DNA of 64,000 nucleotides from assembly GCF_014649775.1 (NCBI RefSeq), contig NZ_BMTR01000026.1, positions 34,319-98,318 on the forward strand, read 5' to 3'. How positions within the stretch are numbered: position 1 is the stretch's first letter; each line of letters starts with the position of its first letter. The position numbers were made by a program, and so were the translations under genes. Positions 49,542 through 56,553 of the stretch are shown here, piece by piece. The notes under the pieces were generated by a model. That model was not told the DNA's origin, ran no database searches, and saw nothing but the letters and a program-made list of their open reading frames with translations. This DNA comes from Streptomyces longisporoflavus. Its GTDB lineage: Bacteria; Actinomycetota; Actinomycetes; Streptomycetales; Streptomycetaceae.

Positions 49542-50882
49542 TCACACCCAGCGCAGGATGTCGTCGGCGCGCCTGAGCTCTGTCTGCGCGGGAACACCGG
49601 TCAGCGCCGGCACCCGCAGTCGCGGGTACACGGTGACCCCGCAGAATCGCGACCCCGGCCAGAGCACGGCGCCGTCGCCGATGGCCGAGAACTGTTCAAG
49701 GCGCAGTGGCCTGGCGCGCTCGGAGAGCACTTGGGCCATGGGGCCTATGTAGGCGTCGGTGATGTCGGCCCAGCTGCCGACCACCGCCGACTCCCCCACC
49801 GCGGAACGGGCCAGGACGGCGCCCTCGCGGACCTCGGCCCCGTCGCCGATGTCCGTGTGCTCCAGGCGCACCCCGCGGCCGATCTCGACGTCACGGCCGA
49901 TCCGGGTGCCGGGCCCGATGACGACCGAGCCCTCCTCGATCTTCTGGGCCAGCGTGGTGCCCGTGACGTCGTCCTTGGTGCGCAGGCTGGTCTCGTGGAT
50001 CCAGCAGCGCGGGTCGGTCCGGTCGGGTGCCTCCATGAGGCGGTTCATCTGCCCGTACGCGCCGTCGAGCACGAGCCGGACCGTCTGGAGGTAGTCGGGG
50101 ACATTGCCCATGTCGCCCAGGCGTCCGATGGTGTGGGTGGCCACCGGTACCCCCCGTTCGACGAGGTGGGGCAGCAGATCGCCGCCCCAATCCAGGCGCT
50201 GGTGGGACTGCCGGAACAGCTCCGGCTCCCTGGCGAGCAGCCGCAGGCGCCCGCAGTCGACCAGGTACATCCCGGCGTTGGTCGCCAGGGTCGCCGCCGG
50301 GTCCTCGTTCGTGCGCGGGAAGAGCGAGCGCAGTTCGCCGATGCCGGGTTTCTCCACGAAGCCCTGCACGAGGCCGCGTTCGTCGGTGCGCATGACGCCG
50401 TACTTGCCGGCGATCTCGGCGGCCGTTCGTGCCACGGACGCGACCGTGACCACCGCCCCCTGCTCGCGGTGGGTCGCCTCCATCGCCGCCAGGTCGAAGT
50501 CGAAGAGCGAGTCGACGGGCAGTACGAGCGCGCGACCCTGCAGGTCCCACTGCTCCAGGTTGTGCAGCGTGGCCCCTGCCGACCCCACGTTGTAGCGGTC
50601 GAACCGGGAGCGCGAGTACGTGATGTCGACCCCGAAGCGCTCGCCGTGGCCGAGGAGCAGTTTGATCTGGTTGCGGTTCTCCAGGCCGTGGGTCACGACG
50701 TAGAACCGGCGCACGCCCTGCTCCCGGCAGGCGTCGATCATCCACTCGACCAGACGTCGTCCGACGAAGGGGATGAGCGCCTTGCTGCGGATGTAGTCCG
50801 CAGACTTGAGGGTGATCGGTTTGGCCCGTTCCCCCCTGCCTCCGGCCAGAATGATGCCGACAGTTCCCTCGTCACGGATCAC
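49542..50882 (-). CDS. Nucleoside-triphosphate sugar nucleotidyltransferase with hexapeptide repeats
   Basis: Protein of 446 residues. The N-terminal pyrophosphorylase domain has GIILAGGRGERAKPITLKSADYIRSKALIPFVGR (G-rich NTP motif, though the usual R-x-L-T-K is RAKPITLK) and a later RYNVGSAGATLHNLEQW / LALPVDSLFDFD segment. The C-terminal 150 residues show left-handed beta-helix repeats (IGPGTRIGRDVEIGRGVRLE) like GlgC or GlmU. It should make an NDP-sugar from a sugar-1-phosphate; which base and sugar are unknown, but ADP-glucose for GlgM is an attractive idea. The GTG start is chosen from the domain boundary; a longer frame upstream is not supported. Confidence 0.8.
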   Translation of the reverse strand: MIRDEGTVGIILAGGRGERAKPITLKSADYIRSKALIPFVGRRLVEWMIDACREQGVRRFYVVTHGLENRNQIKLLLGHGERFGVDITYSRSRFDRYNVGSAGATLHNLEQWDLQGRALVLPVDSLFDFDLAAMEATHREQGAVVTVASVARTAAEIAGKYGVMRTDERGLVQGFVEKPGIGELRSLFPRTNEDPAATLATNAGMYLVDCGRLRLLAREPELFRQSHQRLDWGGDLLPHLVERGVPVATHTIGRLGDMGNVPDYLQTVRLVLDGAYGQMNRLMEAPDRTDPRCWIHETSLRTKDDVTGTTLAQKIEEGSVVIGPGTRIGRDVEIGRGVRLEHTDIGDGAEVREGAVLARSAVGESAVVGSWADITDAYIGPMAQVLSERARPLRLEQFSAIGDGAVLWPGSRFCGVTVYPRLRVPALTGVPAQTELRRADDILRWV

Positions 50883-50898
50883 GCTCGCTGCACCCCCG

Positions 50899-50923
50899 CG
50901 AATGCGAATTGTTGTCGTATTCG
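50899..50923. promoter_or_regulatory. 9-bp inverted repeat upstream of the nucleotidyltransferase
   Basis: CGAATGCGA (50899-50907) and TCGTATTCG (50915-50923) form an inverted repeat with a seven-base spacer and one mismatch, 17 bases from the start codon. The divergent LuxR-type gene starts 263 bases away. This is a candidate site for that regulator. The rest of the 303-base divergent gap shows no other recognised feature. Confidence 0.35.
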
Positions 50924-51185
50924 TATTCCGATGCCGACTACTCGTCCGCCCGGCGGACGCAACCGGCGGACGCCTTCCAGTTCTCGTCGTCATCCTCCGC
51001 AACATGTGCGGGCATCCAGCCGAGCGATATGACCGGAAACAACTCCAGTCGCATTTCCTTCCCCTCCCGTATGACGGAATTCGCGTTTCGCCCTCCCGCC
51101 GCAAACAGCATGGCTCACAAACGGCTGGAATCCATGGACGGGTAGGCTCGGGATCGCGCATTGCAGGAAGCAGCAAGGGGGAAAA

Positions 51186-52172
51186 GTGTGCAGAGATGCG
51201 GACATAAGTCCACAACCCAATGTCATACAGCTGTGCGAACGCGGGCTTGATTGCTACCGGCGTACGCTGGCCGAAGGGCCCACGTCCGGCGAAGTACCCG
51301 ACTGTCTGGTCGAGTTGGGCCTGATGCGGCGCCAGGCCGAGGCGGGCGACCGCTGGGTGGCCGTACCTCCGGACATCGCGTCGCACGAGCTCACCCGTCC
51401 CCTTGAGCGCGCGATCCTGGCGCAGCAGCACACCGTCGCGGGCATCTACGACGCACTGGCCCCCGCCGAGGACGCCTACCGCACCCAACAGCGCGCCTCC
51501 GCCGCCTCCGTACGCCTGCTGCACGGCTCGGACGTCATCTACGCGGCCCTTGAGCGGGCCTCGGAGGCCTGCCGGGAAGAGCTGCTGACCGCCCACCCGG
51601 GCGGGGCGCGCGATCCCGACGCGCTGGGCAAGACCCTGCCCCGCACGCTGCGCCTGAACAGCCGGGGCGTGCGGCAGCGCACGCTCTACCAGCACTCCGT
51701 GCGCGCGCACGGCCCGACGCTCGCCTACATCGAGCAGGTGACCGCGGCCGGGGCGCAGGTGCGCACGCTGGACGAAGTCGTCGACCGCCTCATCGTGTAC
51801 GACCGCTCCATCGCGTTCATCCCCGACCGGCGCTACGACCTGCAGACCACCGCGCTCGCCGTGGAGCACCCGGCGCTCATCCACTACCTCGTCAAGGTCT
51901 TCGACCACGCCTGGCAGCGCGCCGAGCCCGTCACCGTCGCCTCCGACCACGGCCGGCCCCCGCTCCTGACGGACGAGACCCGCCGTGCCGTGCTCCAGCT
52001 GATGGTGGAGGGCCATACGGACGCGGGGATGGGCAAGCGCCTCGGCATCAGCGCCAGGACCGTCTCCGCCCACATCAAGAAGGCCTCGGAGTTGATGGGC
52101 AGCCGCAGCCGGGCCCATCTCGCCTATCTGCTGGCCCGTTCCGAACTCCTGGAGACTCCGCGGCAGGACTGA
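51186..52172 (+). CDS. LuxR-type HTH transcriptional regulator
   Basis: Protein of 328 residues with a C-terminal LuxR/GerE HTH (about 265-320): LLTDETRRAVLQLMVEGHTD, then GMGKRLGISARTVSAHIKKASELMG. The N-terminal 150 residues are helical with an early winged-helix-like part (ELGLMRRQAEAGDRWVAVPP), as in TrmB/LuxR-type Streptomyces regulators whose sensor is unknown. The GTG follows AAGGGGGAAAA. It is divergent from the nucleotidyltransferase gene and probably controls that side. Confidence 0.85.
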   Translation: MCRDADISPQPNVIQLCERGLDCYRRTLAEGPTSGEVPDCLVELGLMRRQAEAGDRWVAVPPDIASHELTRPLERAILAQQHTVAGIYDALAPAEDAYRTQQRASAASVRLLHGSDVIYAALERASEACREELLTAHPGGARDPDALGKTLPRTLRLNSRGVRQRTLYQHSVRAHGPTLAYIEQVTAAGAQVRTLDEVVDRLIVYDRSIAFIPDRRYDLQTTALAVEHPALIHYLVKVFDHAWQRAEPVTVASDHGRPPLLTDETRRAVLQLMVEGHTDAGMGKRLGISARTVSAHIKKASELMGSRSRAHLAYLLARSELLETPRQD

Positions 52173-52228
52173 CGCGACGCTCGTCTCCCCCGCCCCCGCC
52201 CCTGCCCCCGGCGCCTGGCTCGACGCGC

Positions 52229-53119
52229 TCATCCCCCGAGCTCCTCGACCGCCGAGAGAACCCGCTCCACGTCGGCGGCGGGTGCCGCGCCGGGCGTCAG
52301 GCCCAGGACCGTGCATCCGGGCAGCAGCCGACTCAGGCCCTCCGCCGCTCCGCCGGGCCCCGCGGAGCCGCCGAGGACCACTAATCGGCCGTGCCGGCGC
52401 GCCAGTTCACCCGCTGCCGCCGATAAGTGGCTGTCGTCGACGTACACGAGGTGTGCGTGCGCGAGGCCCTTCGAGCGCTCGCGCACGGCGAGGGCGAGCC
52501 GCGTACCCTTCTCGCCGATCGAGACGAGGCAGGTGTCGGTGTCCGCGGGGCCGCCCGGGTCCGCGGGGCCGCCCGAGTCCGCGGGCACGTCCCAGATGAC
52601 CGGGGGGACGTCGCCGTCGCCGTCGGCGGCGCCGGGCCAGGGCGTCGTCACCGCGTCGGACGTCTCCGTGCCGATGCGGATATGGCAGGGCCGTCCGGAG
52701 CGGGCGGCGCCGCGCAGCACCGCCCGGATCTCGGGCGCGCCGCTCGGCACGGCGATCTGGACGCGCGGCATGCTCCGCAGCTCCGTCAGATCCGTCTGCC
52801 CGTACGGCACCATGACCGACGCCCCCGCCCGCAGATAGGCGGCGGCCAGGCGGGGAAGCCGCGAGACCCTGGTGTCCGCGCCGAGGCCGAGGCCGCACAC
52901 GAACACCCGGAACCCGGCGGTGACGAGCCCCTCGACCATGGTCACCATGGCGCTCTCCACGCCGCCCAGCGGGAAGAACCGGTCCGGGTGGGCCGACTCG
53001 AAGGGATGGTGTGCGCCGCCGGGCAGGGCCTCGACGCACACCACCCGGCCGTCGTCCGCACCGATCTTCGCCAGTTCCTCGCGGTAGATGTCCTCCGCCC
53101 GGACCGTTGTAGCCCCCAC
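52229..53119 (-). CDS. Transketolase-like protein, pyrimidine-binding and C-terminal half only
   Basis: Protein of 296 residues equivalent to subunit B of split transketolases: the pyrimidine-binding domain (about 8-165) with the ThDP-activating glutamate E55 in FFPLGGVESAMV, then a transketolase C-terminal domain. The subunit A part, which holds the GDG diphosphate motif, is not encoded in the window, so the protein cannot be an active transketolase alone. Split A/B pairs occur in antibiotic clusters such as rifamycin. GTG 53117-53119 follows GGAGGAG. Two in-frame TTA leucine codons (232 and 246) imply bldA dependence. An AGAACGTTCT palindrome lies 36 bases upstream. Confidence 0.8.
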   Translation of the reverse strand: MGATTVRAEDIYREELAKIGADDGRVVCVEALPGGAHHPFESAHPDRFFPLGGVESAMVTMVEGLVTAGFRVFVCGLGLGADTRVSRLPRLAAAYLRAGASVMVPYGQTDLTELRSMPRVQIAVPSGAPEIRAVLRGAARSGRPCHIRIGTETSDAVTTPWPGAADGDGDVPPVIWDVPADSGGPADPGGPADTDTCLVSIGEKGTRLALAVRERSKGLAHAHLVYVDDSHLSAAAGELARRHGRLVVLGGSAGPGGAAEGLSRLLPGCTVLGLTPGAAPAADVERVLSAVEELGG

Positions 53120-53154
53120 AGCGCACTCCTCCCAGAGGCAGGTACTTAACATAT

Positions 53155-53164
53155 AGAACGTTCT
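53155..53164. promoter_or_regulatory. AGAACGTTCT palindrome upstream of the transketolase-like gene
   Basis: Perfect 10-base palindrome AGAACGTTCT inside an A/T-rich promoter segment (53149-53172). The AGAACG core recurs at the other TetR and AfsA promoters of this locus, so it is a candidate operator for the ScbR-like receptor. Confidence 0.45.
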
Positions 53165-53242
53165 CTTTGTTTTTGGAGCAAGGGAACCCCCTGCTTGGTA
53201 CGCATCAGGTAAAAACAGGTAGGGGTTCTGGGTTCTGCAACC

Positions 53243-53830
53243 TCAGCCGGTCGCGGCCGTGACGCCCCGCCACACAAACGGCCACAGCCGCTCCAGGGCG
53301 GCCTGCGCGCCGAGCCCCTCGCCCACCGGCGAGCAGCGGTACGCCTCGACCGCCGTCAGGACGTACACCACCAGGGCCGCCACCGCGTCGGGACGGGCGT
53401 CCTGACGCAGCTCGCCCGCCTTGTCCGCCTCGCGCAGCAGCCGGCCGAGCTCGGGCACCCACGCCTCGTGCCAGCCCGGCACCGGCTTCGGGCGCTCGCG
53501 CGCGAGCAGGGCCGCAGCCCTCACGACGACATCCTCGTCGAGCAGGCCCGCCACGCACCGCACCAGGGCGAACACGGCGGACAGCGGGGACGTGTACCCG
53601 GCCACCGCCGTCCCGGTCCGTGCGCGGGTGAGGGCCGCCGCCTCCTCGACCACCGTCTGCGCCAGGGCGCGCTTGCTGGCGAAATGGAACGTCAGGGCGC
53701 CCATGGAGACCCGGGCCGCGGCGCTGACGGAGGCCATGGTGGCCCCGTGGTAGCCGTTCGCGTCCAACTCGGCCGCCGCCGCGCGGATGAGGGCCTCACG
53801 CGTACGAGCGGCTCTGCTCTGCGTCACCAT
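53243..53830 (-). CDS. TetR-family regulator (possible pseudo-gamma-butyrolactone receptor)
   Basis: TetR protein of 195 residues; the N-terminal HTH is RAARTREALIRAAAAELDANGYHGATMASVSAAARVSMGALTFHFASKRALAQ (residues about 6-58). The HTH resembles ScbR/JadR2-type receptors, and the position next to an SDR, HAD phosphatase, ScbR-like and AfsA-like genes supports a role as second, ligand-binding or pseudo receptor. The ligand is unknown. ATG 53830 follows CTGGAGGG. Its own promoter carries an AAACAGAACG...TCACTTT element like that of the ScbR gene. Confidence 0.8.
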   Translation of the reverse strand: MVTQSRAARTREALIRAAAAELDANGYHGATMASVSAAARVSMGALTFHFASKRALAQTVVEEAAALTRARTGTAVAGYTSPLSAVFALVRCVAGLLDEDVVVRAAALLARERPKPVPGWHEAWVPELGRLLREADKAGELRQDARPDAVAALVVYVLTAVEAYRCSPVGEGLGAQAALERLWPFVWRGVTAATG

Positions 53831-53903
53831 GCGCCCTCCAGGGACCGCGGCGGTCCGTCCGCCCCCTCCGGAGCAGAGGGTACCGAGCGTCCACCGGCAA
53901 AGC

Positions 53904-53944
53904 AAAGTGACTGTTCTATTTATTTCTGGATGGCCGTTCTGTTT
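53904..53944. promoter_or_regulatory. Candidate operator upstream of the TetR gene
   Basis: On the minus strand AAACAGAACG (53935-53944) is separated by 24 bases from TCACTTT (53904-53910), with an extra AGAACAG between them. The same two blocks with 21-base spacing occur at 56287-56324 before the ScbR-like gene. Confidence 0.45.
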
Positions 53945-53950
53945 TGCGCC

Positions 53951-53983
53951 GTGAGGCGCCCTCCTGACGGACGGGCGCCTCAC
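53951..53983. terminator. Hairpin terminator after the SDR gene
   Basis: Perfect 11-bp inverted repeat (53951-53961 and 53973-53983) seven bases after the SDR stop, ahead of the TetR promoter. Confidence 0.75.
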
Positions 53984-53989
53984 GGGTCG

Positions 53990-54757
53990 TCAGTCACACA
54001 GCGCCGTGGCGCCCCCGTCGACCGGCACGGCCGCTCCGGTGACGAACGAGGACAGGTCGCTGCACAGCCACGCCGCCGCCCGCGCCACCTCGACCGGGTC
54101 GGCCATCCGCTTCTGCACCGCGGCGGCCATGAACACCTGCTCCAACTGCGGCGTCTCGGCCAGGACTTGTTCCATCATCTCGGTACGCGTGCTGCCCACG
54201 ACCAACGCGTTGACGCGCACCCCGCGGGAGCCGTAGTCGGCGGCGGCCGCCTTCGTCATGCCGATCACGGCGTGCTTGGCGGCCACGTACGCGGCGGAGG
54301 CCCCGGTGGCGGCCACGCCGGCCACGCTGGAGGTGTTGACCACGGCTCCGCCCCGTCCGGACCTGAGCATGACGGGGATCTGGTGGGCCAGGCAGTTCCA
54401 TACGCCCCGGACGTTGACGTCCATGGTGCGCGCGTAGGTCTCCTCGTCGATCTCGTGGAGGGCCTGGCCCGCGGTGGCGTAGCCGGCGTTGTTGAACGCC
54501 GCGTCCAGACCGCCGAACGTATCGGCGGTTCTGGCCACGGCGTCGGCCACGTCCTGCCCGCGCGTCACGTCGCCGCCGACCGCCAGGGCCCTGCCGCCCT
54601 CGGCGGTGATGTCGTCCACCAGGCGGTCGAGGAGTTCGGTGCGTCTGGCCATGACGCTGACCGCGGCGCCCTGCCGGGCGAAGAGGCGGGCCGCGGCCGC
54701 CCCGATGCCGCTCGACGCGCCCGTGATCATGACGGTCTTGCCCGCCAGCATGCTCAT
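53990..54757 (-). CDS. SDR family oxidoreductase in the butyrolactone locus
   Basis: SDR of 255 residues with TGASSGIG (about 11-18), NNAG, a NTSSVAG serine, YxxxK (YVAAK) and a PVDGG tail. Butyrolactone clusters carry ketoreductases of this fold (BarS1-like) that reduce the 6-oxo group of the precursor. It overlaps the HAD gene by four bases (ATGA), placing the SDR downstream of the phosphatase in one transcript. The catalytic role is inferred from context. Confidence 0.85.
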   Translation of the reverse strand: MSMLAGKTVMITGASSGIGAAAARLFARQGAAVSVMARRTELLDRLVDDITAEGGRALAVGGDVTRGQDVADAVARTADTFGGLDAAFNNAGYATAGQALHEIDEETYARTMDVNVRGVWNCLAHQIPVMLRSGRGGAVVNTSSVAGVAATGASAAYVAAKHAVIGMTKAAAADYGSRGVRVNALVVGSTRTEMMEQVLAETPQLEQVFMAAAVQKRMADPVEVARAAAWLCSDLSSFVTGAAVPVDGGATALCD

Positions 54758-55452
54758 CGCTCCCAGCTCCGGCCCGCCGCCGCCTCGGCGTCGACCCGCC
54801 GGAGCAGCTCGGCGTCGATCTGCCCGAGCCGGTCCACCAGGTGCCGTACGCCGGCCTCCACCATCAACTGCCGCTGGAAGCTGTGCTCGTAGGTGCTGGG
54901 GTGGCCGATGAACGCGACGTTCAGGGAGCGGGCCTCCTCGGCCACGCGGGCGACGTCGTCGACGAAGACCGCCTCGTCGTGCTTGAGGCCGAAGGTCTGC
55001 GTGATGATCTCGTGTATGCCGGGCCGGAAGCCGTCCGTACAGACATACCCCGGGCCGTCGAACAGGTCCCCGTACGCTCCCAGATGCGTGTCGAAGTGCG
55101 CCTTGGCGAGACCGCCGTAGCACACCACCTGTAACCCCATGTCCCGCACGCGGTGCAGCAGTTCCGCCGTGCCGGGCGCCACCGTGACCGGGTGCCGGCC
55201 GAGGTATTCGTCCCGCTCGGCGAAGTAGGCCCGCAGCGCCTCCTCGCCGGTGAGGGGCACGGGGACCGCTTCGGCCATGCGCTCTCCCGCGACGTGCTGC
55301 GGCTGGGAGAAGATGCTCCGTTCGGTTTCTGCGGTGTACTGCCCGCCACGCCTGACGACGAAGTCGTGGATGACGGGACTGAAGGTGTCGCTGAGAAGGA
55401 CCCCGTCGATATTGACCGCGACAAGCCGCAGCTGTCCGGCATTCCGTCCCAT
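54754..55452 (-). CDS. HAD-family phosphatase (MmfP-like candidate)
   Basis: HAD hydrolase of 232 residues. The first motif is NIDGVLLSD (D16, with the usual DxD second acidic residue read as GVL, so atypical), then a CYGGL segment and the last motif FVDDVA near residue 157. MmfP in the methylenomycin furan pathway is a HAD phosphatase that removes phosphate from the product; the same step is needed for butyrolactones made by AfsA-type enzymes. Codon 107 is TTA (55132-55134), so bldA control is expected. The start ATG 55452 follows GGGGAGAG. Confidence 0.75.
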   Translation of the reverse strand: MGRNAGQLRLVAVNIDGVLLSDTFSPVIHDFVVRRGGQYTAETERSIFSQPQHVAGERMAEAVPVPLTGEEALRAYFAERDEYLGRHPVTVAPGTAELLHRVRDMGLQVVCYGGLAKAHFDTHLGAYGDLFDGPGYVCTDGFRPGIHEIITQTFGLKHDEAVFVDDVARVAEEARSLNVAFIGHPSTYEHSFQRQLMVEAGVRHLVDRLGQIDAELLRRVDAEAAAGRSWER

Positions 55453-55512
55453 GAACTCTCCCCGGATTCGGCCCCGGCTCCCCGCCGGGGCGCGGTGCGC
55501 AGACGCACACCA

Positions 55513-55526
55513 GCGGACCGGTCCGC
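55513..55526. promoter_or_regulatory. 14-bp perfect palindrome GCGGACCGGTCCGC
   Basis: Fully self-complementary sequence in the 184-base gap between the HAD and ScbR-like genes. It could be an operator for HAD-SDR or part of the ScbR-like gene's terminator. No other copy was noticed. Confidence 0.35.
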
Positions 55527-55636
55527 AGCGTGCGCCATTGCTCCGCGCGGCACCGTGCGCGCACAGTAGATCGCCGCCGTACAGCCGCACTTGACCGCGC
55601 GTCACTCCGGTGTCACACCGGGCGAGGAGCAAGAGT

Positions 55637-56272
55637 TCAGACGAGCCCGGCCTCCTCCAGGCGGTTCGGGTCGAGGTCCATGCGCACCACGGTGGCCGGA
55701 ACGGCGATGCCGGGGAGCAGGATCTGCCACATACGCCGCACGCGCTGGGGCAGATCCGCGCGTCCGACGGCAGCGGCGGAGAAGAGCTGCATGCCGGTGC
55801 ACGTCTCGACGACCTGCTCTGCCACCTGCGCGGGGTCCACGCCCGCCTGCAACTCCCCGCGCTCGCGGGCCTCGACCAGGCACTCCTCCATCACCTTGGC
55901 CCAGGCGACGTACGGTCCGGCCGCCTCGCCCATGCCCAGAGTGCTCTGTTCGGTGGTGAGCCGGACACCGGCGCGCAGAAGGACGTTGGTCTGCAACTGG
56001 CGCGACCACACGATGGTGATGTCGATCAACCGCTGCAGTCCCTCGGATCGCAGCAGCGGCAGGATCGTGTCCGCCTGCTGGTCCATCACCGCATGCGCGA
56101 GCCCTTCCTTGGACTGGAAGTGAAAGTAAAGAGACCCGGCGGTGGCGCCGGCGCGCTCGAGGATCCGGTTGATGCCGGCGCCCGCGTAGCCCATCTCGTC
56201 GAAGACCTCGGCCGCGGCGCGCAAGATCCCGTCGCGTGTCTCCACGGCCCGCTGCTGTTTCGGCTGCCGCAT
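55637..56272 (-). CDS. Gamma-butyrolactone receptor (ScbR/ArpA-like TetR regulator)
   Basis: TetR protein of 211 residues. The HTH and following helix read RAVETRDGILRAAAEVFDEMGYAGAGINRILERAGATAGSLYFHFQSKEGLAHAVMDQQ, very like ScbR and ArpA. The ligand-binding domain (75-211) has the tryptophan-containing segment IVWSRQLQTNVLLRAGVRL. These receptors repress target promoters until a butyrolactone binds. It is divergent from the AfsA-like synthase gene, the standard receptor-synthase arrangement, with two candidate operators between. GGAGGGG supports the ATG. Confidence 0.92.
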   Translation of the reverse strand: MRQPKQQRAVETRDGILRAAAEVFDEMGYAGAGINRILERAGATAGSLYFHFQSKEGLAHAVMDQQADTILPLLRSEGLQRLIDITIVWSRQLQTNVLLRAGVRLTTEQSTLGMGEAAGPYVAWAKVMEECLVEARERGELQAGVDPAQVAEQVVETCTGMQLFSAAAVGRADLPQRVRRMWQILLPGIAVPATVVRMDLDPNRLEEAGLV

Positions 56273-56281
56273 CGCCCCTCC

Positions 56282-56324
56282 AAAGTAAACAGAACGATCT
56301 CTAATCTAGAGGATGGTTCACTTT
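56282..56324. promoter_or_regulatory. Candidate receptor operator upstream of the ScbR-like gene
   Basis: AAACAGAACG (56287-56296) and TCACTTT (56318-56324) are separated by 21 bases, and the whole has outer arms AAAGT/ACTTT (56282-56286 and 56320-56324) and an inner ATCTCTA/TAGAGGAT near-palindrome. It begins ten bases before the start codon of the receptor, consistent with autorepression. Confidence 0.5.
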
Positions 56325-56440
56325 AGGACCACCCTCCCCGTCAGCGCTGATTTCTGGACCCAGAGTCCGATTTACCCCTTATGCCATCAGGACTTGAGGC
56401 TTCCGTGGGTGTTTCTTTGCGGTTGATTGGTCTTAAAAAA

Positions 56441-56454
56441 AGAGAGCATTCTCT
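56441..56454. promoter_or_regulatory. Candidate operator upstream of the AfsA-like gene
   Basis: AGAGAGCATTCTCT (56441-56454), preceded by an A-run, is a near-palindrome with the AGAG/CTCT arms; it resembles the AGAACGTTCTCT of the transketolase promoter. It lies 100 bases from the AfsA-like start. Confidence 0.4.
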
Positions 56455-56553
56455 AAATTCGAGGTGCTCTCATGCATGCCTCGAGCCACAGCACTCCGCT
56501 CCGCCAGGTACCACGAGCCTCGAGGTGCTCATACGTTCTAGGGGGATTTCCGT

